Below, in pieces: positions 50,061-62,690 of a stretch of 64,000 nucleotides of DNA. How positions within the stretch are numbered: position 1 is the first letter of the stretch; the number at the start of each line of letters is the position of its first letter. Below the pieces are notes generated by a model. That model was given only the letters and a program-made list of their open reading frames with translations, made no database searches and was not told where the DNA came from. This DNA comes from Amblyornis subalaris (Eukaryota; Chordata; Aves; Passeriformes; Ptilonorhynchidae). The stretch spans positions 5,699,459 through 5,763,458 of the forward strand of contig JACAXG010000026.1 in the NCBI GenBank assembly GCA_018881555.1. The letters run 5' to 3'. The position numbers and the translations under genes were made by a program.

Positions 50061-51744
50061 CTGGAATGAGTTTTATTTTATTTCTTAAAGTAGCGGTTGC
50101 TTTTAATGTAGAGTGTTTAGAGCATGACTTAAGATATGAATGTCTGCTGAGTAACGCTATCAACACTATAAACTTTACACATGTGATTCTACCACAAGTG
50201 TTTTCCACATAGTTTTTTTATCTTTCTAACTATAATGAATTTAATCTCATTTAAGAGCATAACAGAGGAGGAGAGCTAGTTCTGTGAATTAATATTACAG
50301 GTGTTGCTTTTCCTATTGACCAGTGCAGAAAAACAACTCCCAAATAACAAGAAATCCCTTTATTCTCAAAGGATCCCTTAATGTAGCATGATCATATATT
50401 GATCACATTGAACTTCAGGTCTGAAGATCTGCATATGCAAATAAAACCTTTGCAAAATTCTTGCACATTTTATCTCCTTGCTGCCTCTGAGTTAGTAAGT
50501 GTGAAAATACCTTGGTGCAAGGAGCTGAGCATTTACTTAGTCTGAAAGAACATGCAACAAATAAGGGAAAAAAAAGCTGGCTAATCAAGGTAGATCTCTC
50601 CAAATTTCATGACTTTTGAGGAAAAAAAGCAATGGACAAATATGCGAAAACTTGTATTATCCTTCCTTGAAATAGTCTGTTCTGTACTGATCCTTATTAG
50701 AATGTAAAAGTGGAAACACTAAAGGTGGTGGTTCCTTCCATTAATTAAAAGAATCTTGCTCATAGCACAGCACCCTGAGAATGCTAAGGAAGTTTTGTGT
50801 ATTCCTGGTTGCCATCTTTGGTTTGAGGATCTCGTTCCACTTCAAACTTTGTGTCTTTCTTTGTTAGAGATAATTTTGAAAGGGTTCACATTGCCTTTGC
50901 ATGGCTGAAATGTGGCAGTGATGGAGTGGAGCCAATGGAGGGGTAATTTTACAGCCAGCAATCAGGAAAAGGAAGAGTCCTTAGCCAGGGGACTCAACAG
51001 TGCCAGGAGGAGCCATTATTCTATTATTATTTCTAGTGTGGAAGCATTGTTTTAAGTTACATTGAAAACATCCTTTAAATTTCTTTGTTACTTGTGTTGT
51101 AAATTTGCCATATCAACTTTCCCAAAAGAAAGGTGTGTGAATGTACATATGTAAGTGAGCTGCTTGGGATGCATCTTGTTTTAGAAATTATAGGTTATAA
51201 GGAAACCAGAAATCAATGGTAATTCCTCTGACTTAGCCTGGAAGTTCACAGAGGTTGGCCAAAGATGGAGTGAGTTCTCCCTTTCTTAGCACTTGCTGGG
51301 AGCAACACTCTAGACAGCCTGTCTCCTGACAGGCATCATCCTCCCATATTTTTCTACTATTAGGGAGTCCAACCTTTTGNGTTTTAAGGGCCGAACCCCA
51401 TAAGCTTTCCAGGAACCTTACACTTAGAGGGCTAAAGGAGGGAGAATTAAGCCTTTATGGTTATTCATGTGCATGGATTTGTTTTACCTCCTGGAGATTG
51501 CACGTATGTTGAAGGCTTTAATGGATTGGAATGATGTTTCAGAAGATTTGATGTAAATTGTTTTCTTCTTTTCAGTTACTTCAAAGTCCAGTGTCAGTAA
51601 ATGTTTTATATTCCATACTGCTTTAATTCCACTATGTAGAGCATGTGTTGAGAACCAGTATTGAAGGGATTTGTATATTGAAGATTCTTATCATCATCAT
51701 CCCTATATTTTTTCGATAGACTTTGGGGAGGCAAAGGCCTTAGA

Positions 51745-51882
51745 GCTGCAAGGCAAGTGCTATTTNACCTAAATGCAAAAGCTGAAGCAATGTCTCCCAA
51801 ATCATTTGGCCTATTTGAGACATGAATGGGAACAGAACCCAAATATCCTAAATTCCAGTCCAGCATCTTAATCCTGAGCCGA
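51745..51882 (-). repeat. MIR-like tRNA-derived SINE relic
   Basis: In the minus direction the element begins near 51882 with a tRNA-like head: aagatgctggactggaattt, then gggttctgttccc, which fits the pol III B-box (GGTTCNANNCC) closely. It continues into the core-like part: gcttcagcttttgcatttag, then aaatagcacttgcctt, corresponding to the MIR 'gcctcagtttccccatctgta' and 'ataacacttacct' blocks. The order of head, core and tail agrees over about 135 bases. It is an old, inactive copy, with one N inside. Confidence 0.7.
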
Positions 51883-54036
51883 TTTTTTTCATTCAAAATT
51901 AAAGTTTCCATGATTATTATTTCTCCTGCCAGGGCTTTCCAAGGATTTAAATGTGACCTAATTTATTAAATGCTGTCTTATGTGCAAGACAGAAGCAAAA
52001 TCCTTACCCCAGGGCACTTAGTGGCCCTGATCCTGCAATCTGATCTCTTGAATGAATGTCTGAACTAACACGAGCCCTTCTGCCTGTTCTGAGAGTTTGG
52101 CTGGGATTTTCACAGGGAAGGGACACGGAAATTGCAGGTTGACTAACCTCAATGAACTTCAGTACATTCCCACTGCTTTCCTACGTGGTTATGTGTTTCC
52201 CTGAGTCCTCTATGAGCTTTTGTATAGCTATTGCTCAGTTATCTTCAGTAGATGGTGAAGTTTGGGCTGAATTGTCTTTTCTTCTGTGTATAAGCCTTGA
52301 TCTGTGGCGCTACTTAAAGATGCTTGGGGATGCACCTTGAGATTAAAGTGCATCGCCCCTGCAGTGCATTGATCTCGCCTGGCCCAGAAAGGGCTTGTCA
52401 TAGATCTGCTTTTCAAATCAGGACTCCCTCATGGGTTTTTCCAAGGCATCATCTCCATGTCATTGGGTTGGCAGGATATGAAGCTGAGGGTCTTTTTGAA
52501 GTTTTCCTTCACACCGAGGGGTGTATACTTGTNGTGTGGGAATCGTGGCAAGTTACACCCTCTCCTCCCTGTGTGTTCAGCACAGGCTAACTTAATGCAG
52601 GGTTCAAATATTCCGGACCTTTTCTAAAAGTAAATTAGTTTGTTCTGTTATGTTGGAGCATTAAAATGAAGAGTGGAATCTGAATGCTGAGAACCGGTTT
52701 CTTGCAGAGGACTGAAACAGAGGGGCTGAACTTCATGAATTAATTAAACAGTCCTATAAACATCTATGCCTTTGCAGCTACAGACAATAGTCTTATTTTA
52801 AGAAACACGATCATGTGCTTCGTCAAATATCACTCAGGCCAGTATTATTTAGTTTTTGCATAATCGTAAAACAAATATCATTTTAAAGTCTGCTTGTGCA
52901 TCTCACGTTTCATTCTTTTTCCTTTTTTTTTAAGTACAAAAAAATTAGTTTCCTCCATCAAATGATTTGTTATTGGAAAAGCAAAGTAACATTTCTTTAC
53001 TCAAAACTCTTCATCTTTCAAAACTGTGGTACATGGAAAGTATTTTCCAGCTTTGGGAGTTTATTTGATTTTGAACACTTTTGGTTATGTAAGTTTTAAT
53101 AAGTAGCTTTGGTGTACCCCTAAAGGCACACCCCACACACTTATGTTGTGTGACCTAGGGTCACAAGTAATGGCTGCAAGCTAATTGATTGAGAAAGGCT
53201 TGTCTGACTGGGCCCCTTTGAGTCCTCCCTTTACATTCCTAAATTTCTGTAAAGGAGGCACTGGCAGCTTCGCCTGGTGAGAGGAGGGGTTGGGGGAAAG
53301 GGAGGAAGTTTCTCAGTTTCTGATTATGCGCAGAGTTTCCTTGTACTGAGCTTATGTTCTCCACCCACTACTTAGTAAGAACTCCTTAACAACTTAAAGC
53401 TTTATCCCTGTGAGTACCAGAAAAGTGATCTGAGTATTTATTGAGCAGGGAGAACAAACTGCTTGCTCCAGGCAGGGAGAAAGCTTATGGAAAAGATATT
53501 AGACCTTCAGCAAAGTGCACAGCTGCATCATACAGAAGCTGAGACTCAAACTGACAGGCAAATAAGCCAGATCACGGAAGGGGCCTCTGTGTGGCAGCTC
53601 TGAGCTACCAAGTGTTGGACAACTAGGCAAAAAGTGCAATGGAACAGGGCAGAAAATAACACACTAACTTCAGGCAACTGTTGCTTATTCATGGTGAGTC
53701 CAGATTTGAAATGTTGTTTGAAATGTAGCTATTTTTGTTGTTTCTAAAAAGCCTTCCGTTTTACCACAGCGATCCTGCTGCAGAGCTCATTGTGTTCCAG
53801 GTTATTTGTCCGGATGTGCACTCCAGTTCTGAACGATGCAGAAATGCACAGGGATAGCCCTTTCCTTGCTGCTCGCTCTTTCTCGTGCTTTTCTTGCTTC
53901 AGGAGACAGATCCTGTTTCTGAAAGCACACTGCATGGCTTCTGATTTGGAGAGAAACAGTTTTGCAGCCAGCACTTGGCGTGCAGCTGCATGGAGGTGAA
54001 TAAGTGAACATAATTTCTGTGCACAGATTTCTGCAG

Positions 54037-54138
54037 TTTGAGCTTTGTGGCACCTCTCCATTGCTCCTTATTTCGCTGCCTTATCTTGAGAATGTATGGC
54101 ACGGTCACTATGAAAAGAGCTTTGTGTTTGAATTCCTG
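54037..54138 (+). other. Possible 102-base exon
   Basis: The acceptor cacagatttctgcag (ending 54036) and the donor gtgagt (from 54139) bound 102 bases, a multiple of three. Two of its three frames are open, and the opposite strand is also open, so frame evidence is weak. The first-frame translation resembles no family I recognise. Confidence 0.1.
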
Positions 54139-56676
54139 GTGAGTCGAAGGGTCAGGGCCTATGAGTTATCTGCCTGCCAGCAAGACTCATTGCTGTGTCC
54201 CTTTATTTTTCAAGCTGAAATAGAAAAAACATGTGTCCTCATCCCTTTTTTATAAATGTATTTTGAATTCAGGTTTTACATGCTGTTTGTGTGTGCTTTG
54301 TTCTTTTGACAAACTCGGGGTTTGGGAGGAAGCCAGTTTTATTCTATCCATATTTATTTTATTTACTCAAGCTTTCCTGCAGCTTTTTTGAATTCCTTTG
54401 TTGTGATGCACATAATTTTTTCTTAAAACAATATTCTGAGATTCTGATTTCTGCTAAGAGAAAAANGATTTATACTCTGATATGTATTTCCAAAAATACC
54501 AGAGAGCTATCTAAATTTTAGGTAAGTTCCACAATTATACAGAAGATAAGGCTTTTATAACATTTGACTCGCTTAAGGAGCGAAACACAATACTTGCGGA
54601 TAAGTTCTTGAGCAGATTGTGTTAGATACACTAGTCATCTAGTGTAATGGTAATAAATATGATCTGAGATATAATGTTATTCCAGTTACTGAGTTTGAAA
54701 AAGCTGCTTCATTAGCACAGCAACAGAATTAAACATTGCATGTTGACAGTAATGTTAGAAATATGTTTGCAAAAACTGCTGAGTGGATGAAATTTAGAGT
54801 AATAAATCATCAAGGCATGTCAAATTTACTCTGTATGTGAGGTTTTAAGATGTCTGTAATTTAGAGAAGTGAGTCTGGTTTTGCTCCAGCAGAAGTGTGA
54901 TTCTGTACAAAATTATTTTCATCATATAATTCATTAAATAAATAGTTTTCTTAAACCAAAAAATAGCCAAAGTCAGAAGGTGCAAGAAAAATCTTAAAAT
55001 TAGGTAGCAGTTATTTGGAGCTAAATGGAAAATGCTCATTTGATATAATAATTCTAATATGCAATGTAAGAAGATGGCCAGATAAACTCTGCACAGAGGG
55101 TATGTTACTACTTGTTTCTTGACCTGATTTTCCAAGTTTTTATGCTTATCTAACAATTAGCAGAATGCCTGTTTAAAAAATAAGAGGATACTTCAGATCT
55201 GAGTTGATCTGACACTACAGTCCCTTTCAGGTGCAGAAATTCGTGTTGTTCACCTATTGTGTCCTGTCTTATTTGCCAGTTAGAGGTCTCGAGTTTACCC
55301 CTCGATTTTGAAAATGGTTTTAAATAGAAAGGGGGGGATTGTGCCAGAGAAATGCTAAGGAATACAGATTTCAATGCAATGCTGCAATGTAGGATGATCT
55401 AAGTGGACCTCATATGTTGTGTTTTCTTATTGTGAGTTGAACTTCTGTATATTTTGACTTGGGCTAAGCATTACTTTCCACAAGAAAATCTTTGTGTTCT
55501 TACCTCAGCTAAGGGTGTTCTTTTCTTTTAAGAGTTTCAGGGCTCACTTTGAGGGAAACAAATATGTTCTCTTCAGTAACATAAGTGTATGATTTCCTTC
55601 TTGGCTGTGCTGTGGTGAAGGAATACCTGCTGAAGTGCTCTTTACACCTTTAAAAACTGAAAGTAGAAGAAACCTTGAGGAGGTGGTCTCCTCCCGGCTT
55701 TGGAGGCCTGGGCAGCTGGGGGTTCACCCACCTCCTGGTGGTCACGAGGCACTTGGGGAGCAGGGAATGGTGGGCGCTCACACGCGGCCACCTCCTCCAG
55801 AGGCACACGAGCAGAGGATCAATCCTTTCTGTGCTGTAGGGTTTATACCGGCAAAATAATGCACCATTGGTGTTGTGACACCAGACTAGAGGATTATGAA
55901 GCATTTCTTCATGCTCTGGTGGTCAGCCTGATGAAGGGGAAAAGGTTTAATGAGGAGGAGAAGAATTTACTGAGGATTTTATGCCTATATGTGTTATTAA
56001 AAGGAGAATATCTGCTCACAGTAGCTGTGTTCTGTGATTCAAGGAAACCCTGCAATATTGATGATTAAATGTGGTGTTCTTACTATCTTAATGTGACTGG
56101 CAGGAAGCTTAAACATCAATAGTATAGCTCCAAATACTACTATTCTCTCTTAGAGAAAATCAAAGAATCATGAGCTCAGACTAAAATAATGACACCATCT
56201 TTTTTAGTTCTCTCTGAGATCAGTTAGAGAAAAAAAAATAGTTTTGAAAAGGTTGAAATGTTTGAAAGGTTTGTATTTAACATCTTTAATGTTTTTCAAG
56301 GAGTAACTAAGTTTCTTTTGTGAATTACATAGAAAGTGATTTTGGAGGTTCACTTTTAGGTTCGTTCTGTTGTTCCATGGGGAAGAAGGAAAACCTTTAT
56401 TTACTAGATCTGTTCCTTTTATTGACATCTGTATATTAATAGAAACAAGTCTTCCTGACACCTATGGATATCTTTAGTGTCACATGAGAAATCATGGACA
56501 TTCAAGACTAACAGTTGATTTTCTTTTCAAAGTGAGGAACTAGTTTGTGCTGTCATGACAAGGTGATGTCTATAACAATAGATGAAGGAAAATTGACAGG
56601 TATAAGAGAATTGTAGCATTCATGGAGACAGTGAATCATAGTGTTGTTAAGATGAATTTGAAAGAAAAGGAAAATA

Positions 56677-56772
56677 ATCCTAGTAATTTTATTTTTTAAA
56701 ATATTTGTTTCATCCTAGTAAATTCATTTTTTAAAGAATTTTAAAAAAGGAAAACAAAAATTTGTTTCATCT
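56677..56772 (+). repeat. Imperfect tandem duplication
   Basis: atcctagtaattttattttt ... atttgtttcat at 56677-56712 is repeated at 56713-56772 as atcctagtaaattcattttt ... atttgtttcat, with an A-rich insertion in the second copy. This looks like local duplication followed by expansion. Confidence 0.75.
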
Positions 56773-59106
56773 TCTCAGCTACAACTCATGATCACATGGA
56801 ATGTTATCTTTGGAATACCCAAATGAACATTCAGTTCACTTTTACTTTCCAACAACTTATTCAAACCATCAGCAGAAGACTGTCCCAGAAGGTGATGATG
56901 AAGGTGAGACAAGAACAGATAAAAGGAGAAACATTTGGCCCATGAAGTGATTTAAGTTGTTATAATATGTGGGTAAAAGGAAATGATCTCAAAGAAGAAG
57001 CAGAAGTGAGGATAGGAGCAGTACTAAGAGAGACAGAACTTAAAAAGCAAACCAGAGGAGATCTAAAAGTAGAAGGAGTATGGCATGAGAGAGGAAACCC
57101 ACCCTATCTAAAATGGTCTGTCAGTCACTGAAATGAGTCTTGGGAATTGTCTTTCTCTGAGTTTGTTCAGAAGCATTTCCATTGCCGGCAGTCAGTTTTA
57201 TACCTGAGGTTCTAAACTCACCCAAAAAACTAGNCTGTTCTTTCCAAAATTATGATCACAGCATTTCAGAGACAGGGATGTGAGATGGAGCCTTCTTTTC
57301 TCACCAAATGTTCTCTTACATTTACTCCTCTCTGTCTAGCAGTGCAGGTAGAGGTGAGGATGGATGGTTACGTCTGTTGTGACTGTTTTTTGAGCACAGT
57401 TGTTGTTCCTTTTTTCAAGTCCAACAAGATCCCTATAACTTTTTAAAAATTCTTGTAAAGCCCTTTGGAGAGGCTTTTGGCAATTCTGATTCTTGGATCT
57501 GTGGGAGGTGGGTGAGAAATATCAATGGACTTTCCTCTACCTCTCCTCTGACCAAGCCATCCACTTCAAATTCTTTTCGTCACACATGGCTTTATTCAGG
57601 ACTCTGTCAAAGATCCTACTGACTTTGGGAGGAATTGGGTGAGGCCAGTGGGGGAGTTCAAAGCTGTGTTCATGAGGATTTTCAGTGTATGAATGTGGCA
57701 CCATAATGGTTTAAGATTCCTCAGTATTTTACTGGAAATGACACCAGGCTCCACAACCATGGTAGTACATATAGTGCTGTCTCCAGTTTCTGAAATACTG
57801 GCCTCTCTGTTATAGAAACATTTGGTGATTCAGGCAATAACTAGATGTTTTCCAATTCTGATATTACCTTTAAAATCCAAAGATTGTATTAATATTAGTT
57901 ATGTAATCCAAGTTTAGTTAGCAATATGGTAGAGGTAGGTAAGAAATACAGCTTCAAGTACTGCAAAAGCACCCTCTTCTCCCTCTTTTAAGCCATTTCA
58001 AATGACGGTATTCCATTTATATCAGCAGCTCTACACATCTCTTAACACAAGAGATGTTCCATGGACCATAAATTTCCTGTGAAAGACTTGCAGGCCCTAC
58101 AATTGGTCCGATTTTGGACAGTGCACATTTATTGGTATTAAATGATAAATGAAAAGATAAATTAAAGAGAAGGCCCTACCCTGAAGTACATGTCCCATTA
58201 TTGCTGGGAATTTTCATTATTTCCAAGGAGCAGCACCAGCTGAAGACACCCTCCTAAGAATAGTCCTTTTTGACAGAGCTAGTTGAAGGTATCCCAGTGC
58301 TCCTTCACTGCTTCTTCCCCCACTTCTCTGCTAACCAAAAATGGGCAGGTTATTATGGGCAGGGTGGTGGAAGTGCCTTCTAAGGTGACCTGACTTTGTG
58401 GCACCTACGGACTGAGGATCAGTGTCCCCTGAAAATACTGCCTCTGGTTTTGGTGTGTATTTTATAAGCTGCTCATGATTGTGGCCCGGTTGTCACTGGG
58501 CATCTGTTGTTTCAGCCTGTGTATAATAAATTCCTGAAACAAAAATATGTGCACTTCGTAGGGGAGAGTAAGTTATGAAGTAAAAACAATGAAAGTGGAG
58601 GAGAAAGCAATCGACACAGAACTTTATTCCAAAAGCATAAAAAAAGTGACATAGCAGAGTGACAGAATTATTCTGTGCTGGAAATACCTTTGAATCATGT
58701 GGAAATCAGAGCGCACTCTCTATCGGCCCCATGAAGCTTCTTTCAAGCTCTGGCTGAAAATTCACAAGGAAGGTTTTTTCCAGAAGTACCCAATGTAGGT
58801 CCAGCTATCCTTCAACTGACTTCTATGAGAATTACATCAGTATTAGGCAAAAACTGTAAAAATTGATAGTTCATGCTAAAGAGAAAGTAGTAGTCTTCAA
58901 ATTCTTTCCATTGTGATTTATTTTTCCTCTTCGTCTATAATCTACTGCCAGCATCTGGAAGAAAACCAAGAAATTTGGCAGGATCTGGTAACTTAATAAT
59001 GTTTGGGGTTATATCAAACCATTGGCTTTCTATCACTTTGCCTTCTTTTAACTGTATTTTTTGGCCTGAAATTTTCCATTGTGTAGTCCCAAACCACAGG
59101 TGATTC

Positions 59107-59142
59107 TTTTGTTTGTTTGTTTTCTTTTCTTTTTTTTTCTTG
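59107..59142 (+). repeat. T-rich TTTG/TTTC tract
   Basis: Low-complexity stretch of TTTG and TTTC units with T runs. Nothing else is visible in it. Confidence 0.85.
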
Positions 59143-59764
59143 TTAAAGGAAGTATGTTGAAATTATTTTAAGCAGCAGAAGTAGGAATACATTATATTTT
59201 TCCTTTTAAGAATGAAGTAAACAAAACCAACTCAACAAAAGTCTTTGAGAAACAGCCTTTGGAACAATGTGATCAACAGGTGGTTTGTGGACTATTTTTA
59301 AAGGGTTTGACATAAAAAGAGATTTAAATTGTTATATATTGGAGATGTTAAATTATAGCTACTTATTACATGTGTTTTGGCATCGGATGTGAGGGTATAC
59401 ACTGATATTTTATTTGCTACAAGGATCTTAAGAAAAGTTGGGCATTGCATATGGATAGCACTGAGTGTCCTGTCCTTAGAGACCTCTATGCTGGAAGAAC
59501 TTGGCATGAGCTTGTATCCAAGGCTAACTTAGCTAGATGCTGGGAAGTAAAAACACAGGAAGCAAGATGCCATCTTGGAGCATCTCACATGGACAAGGAA
59601 TGAACGCTCTCTCCATCTTCTTTTTCATGAAACCTTCCTAGACTGTAGTTTGAGCAGCACCAGGCTATGTTGGGGTTTTCTTCCCCTCTTAATCTCCTAC
59701 ACTATATACATAATTGCAATAACTCCACGACTTCTGCACCTCTCCTGACATTACCACGAGGGGA

Positions 59765-60027
59765 TTGCCAACAGTGCTGTGACTGATGGGTACAAAATGA
59801 AAGAGGGGAAATTTGGGTTAGATAAAAAGAAGAAATTCTTTACCGTGAGGGTAGTGAGACACTGGAATATGTTGCCCTGGGAGGGTGTGGATGTCCCAAG
59901 CCTGGCAGTGTTCAAGGCCAGGTTGGAAAAGGCCTTGAGCAACCTGGTCTGGTGGGAGGTGACCCTGCACATGGCAGGGGGTGGGGACTAGGTGATCTTT
60001 CAGGTCCTTTCACGATTCTATGACTCC
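59765..60027 (+). mobile_element. CR1 LINE 3' end, well preserved
   Basis: A 260-base CR1 3' end in forward orientation, the best preserved in the window. It runs through agtgctgtgactgatgggta, aagaaattctttaccgtgag, ggtagtgagacactggaata, gtgttcaaggccaggttgga, gagcaacctggtctggtggg and catggcagggggtgggg, and ends with the terminal cacgattctatgact. It is 5'-truncated as usual. The frame that reads through it belongs to the old ORF2 end/3'UTR and is not a host gene. Confidence 0.96.
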
Positions 60028-60168
60028 TTGGTAGACATAACTCAGCTGCTTGGCCCTGTCTACTCTCTGGCAGGACAAGCAGTGGCCACCTCCCCATCTT
60101 AACTCAAAGCTAGCACTGTTTTAGGTTTCTTCCTTTTATTCAGCCACTTATATTCAAAAACCTGTTGG

Positions 60169-60192
60169 TTTTTTTTTTTTTTTTTTTTTTTT
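60169..60192 (+). repeat. Poly-T run, 24 bases
   Basis: The longest homopolymer in the window, 24 T. On the minus strand it would be a 24-A run, but I see no retrocopy beside it. Length may be unstable. Confidence 0.97.
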
Positions 60193-60689
60193 GAATAGCA
60201 TCAGGCCGTACACTGCTAGATTATGAAATATATACCTATTTTATTTTTGCATAATAACAGATCATAGCAAATATAGCTTTTTAATTGCTTTTTGAATAGA
60301 AATATAGAAAATTCTATAGAAAACCTCTGAACCAATATTTATTTATTATTAATATTTATGTATTAGGGAACAGTGTGTTTGTGACACACAGAATCCTGAC
60401 TTCATTCCATCTATTCAATATTTTATTTTATATTATTAGGAATTCAGTCCTGTTGGATTTATTTTTTGGTGGCATGCTTAATTTCCTGTATTGAATCTGC
60501 TGCTTTTTTGCTTAAAATTTGGCCCTAACTGCTCCCTTCCAAAGCATGTCTTTCTGAAAAAAAAAAACCTGAAAAATGATGATGAGCAAAAGCAATACAT
60601 GACAATGTATGGGGAAATAGATTTATTTCTAGGATATGAATTTTAACTACAGTTACCTTATTTTAAATTTAGTAATTATCTATTAAACC

Positions 60690-60770
60690 AAATGATGTTG
60701 TTACTTTAAATATAATTTCTTTGTGCCTCTGTCTTCTCAGTGATAAATTGAAATTAGTAAAATGTTTTGT
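60690..60770 (+). repeat. Possible MIR-like core relic
   Basis: The segment ttctttgtgcctctgtcttc then tcagtgataaattgaaatta resembles the MIR core 'ctctgtgcctcagtttcctcatctgtaaaatgg'. It is degenerate, and the tRNA head is not visible. Confidence 0.4.
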
Positions 60771-61224
60771 ACATGGATTGATATTGTGACTTCAAGCAGC
60801 TGTTCAGTCACTGAGGATGGACTCTGAAAGGAAAAATATTACACCAGGTTTTTTGACCTAGCCAAAACTGAAACATCAGAAACTTTCTATGAAAATTTCA
60901 CTCTTTAATCTACATTGAGCTACATATGTATAGCTGCACATCCAACTGACTTTCAGGTGGAGGAATTTGTTCTCAAGACAGTCCAGTTATGAACTGATGG
61001 AAAGAACTTCCAACTTCAGACATTGGCATGGTTGAACACCTTAATTTCAGTTTAAATATTTGAGAAGGTAACCGTTTAATGGGGATTTAGTTACAGAAAC
61101 ATAGTACACAGTGGCATTGTGTCCATCTCTGTCATTCTGGGTTTATTCAGAGTTTACCACAGCATTAAGAAGTTCTAAAAGTTTCAGTCTACATCTGGAT
61201 GTAGAAATCTCAAGGTATCATCTA

Positions 61225-61295
61225 ACTTCTTTGTACCTTTGGGCAAATCACTTAAAACATGTAATTTCTTACTGCTAAAATATTTTTAGTATTTT
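61225..61295 (+). repeat. Possible MIR-like core relic
   Basis: ttgtacctttgggcaaatca followed by cttaaaacatg matches the MIR block 'tgtgaccttgggcaagtcacttaac' well. The next block, gtaatttcttactgctaaaa, is a weaker match to the 'cagtttcctcatctgtaaaa' part. Confidence 0.5.
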
Positions 61296-62599
61296 TATTT
61301 ATTTTAAATATGAATGTGTTTCTTTTTAGCTCCAAGTACATTAACTTGATAGTATCTATCGAGAAGGTTTTTTTGTTTGCTTTTAACTTTTCAGGTCTAT
61401 TTACCTGTGTTCTGTGAGTAGTTATTTACATCTGGTTGGATGCATTTGTAGGTGATCACTGAAATGTCTAAAGTCAGGAAGTGAGAGTCCTGTATTTTTA
61501 AGTGTTAATGAAGGTGCACCTCACACATCAAAGTAAGATGCAGTATTCCTGCTGTATTGGAAGCAAGGTCACTCATCTCAGTTCTTAAAAAAGATTTAAG
61601 AGCCTAATCTTAGAATCTTTTAAAAGAAACCCAAACAACCCAAACTGTGGCCTGGCATTTCACAGAGCTGGTTAGCTGTCACGTTGTCAACAGTATTATT
61701 CTTAAATATTTGTTGCTACTCTCATTTTCTAAGTGAGACTTGTACTAAGGTTTGTATGTTCTCCTTTGTTCTTTCCCTCCTTTCAACGTGTTTTGAACCC
61801 TTTTGTCTCTCTCAGTTAAATCTGAAAGGCGAAAGCCTCAATGAATATCGTGTTTTATGAAATCTGTGAGTGTATGGAGGAAAAAAGAAACGATCAGTGC
61901 CAATTTTGAGGAAGAGGCAGGCAGAACATAGCTGTTATACATTCTGTTTGGCAGTGGCTCGGTGGCCAAACAAAATGTGTGCAGTCCCAGACTCATCTCA
62001 CCACAGTTTCTCCTGCCAGGTGATAGTGTAATAAGCAATGTGGAGAGATATGGCCATTTGCAGTGAGAAGAAAGAATGTGGAGCTACAGAGCAAAGAGCA
62101 GAAATCTGTAGGAAAACAGGTTTCATCCAATCTGGTGCTTACGGGACACCTTGGGTTTGCTATTGCAAAAGAATAAAGGACCAAATGCCAGAAGATCTTA
62201 AAAGGATGTAAATTGCTTGCTAGAGGCAAACAAGAACATCTTGTTTGCTGTTTTTTTTTTCTATTTACTGAGTATTTTATCCTGGATGGAAAAATCACAT
62301 ACTATTTCAATCATCACAAACTGCACTGAACACATGAGATTTGTACTAATCTTTCATATGAGATGGCCAACTGCAGTTAAATTCTGGATAAATAGTAAAA
62401 TAGCAATGCCGAGGTATGAAATATGGTAANAAATGTTAAATTGGAGGAAACCTACTTTTTCCAACTGTGAATTTAGCCAGAACTTGGTTCTTTTCTTGGC
62501 TCTGTTGAAGTCAGAATAGATGTGTTTAGATGAAGATAAAAACTTGATTTTAAAGTAGTTCAGTACTTTCTATTTGTTTATATTTAAAATGCCTACATA

Positions 62600-62690
62600 G
62601 CCCATTTTACCTTGGGCAAATTACCTGCTTCTGTAAACTTGGGATTAGTCTTTTCTAATGATGAGAATATTGATACTGAAAATATTAATG
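62600..62690 (+). repeat. Possible MIR-like core relic
   Basis: ttttaccttgggcaaattac then ctgcttctgtaaacttggga matches the MIR core with a deletion between the 'gggcaaatcac' block and the 'ctgtaaaatgggga' block. The tail is AT-rich and unclear. Confidence 0.5.

Larger units (their letters stand above)
46073..51744. other. Non-coding sequence with exon-like and enhancer-like candidates
   Basis: No gene is recognised. Candidates listed separately are splice-bounded stretches at 46349-46391 (minus) and 47113-47168 (plus), and an AT-rich motif cluster at 49668-49720. Homopolymers occur at 47261-47274 (A) and 50046-50060 (T). Confidence 0.5.
51883..59764. other. Unique non-coding sequence
   Basis: No gene is recognised in these 7.9 kb. 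They contain a possible exon at 54037-54138, an imperfect tandem duplication at 56677-56772 and a T-rich tract at 59107. A possible ancient repeat lies at about 52028-52075. Confidence 0.5.

Noticed and set aside
54387..54521. Exon-like stretch after tttcctgcag ending in ttttag|gtaagt
   Set aside because: The open frame reaches a TAG exactly at the donor, and the other frames have stops.
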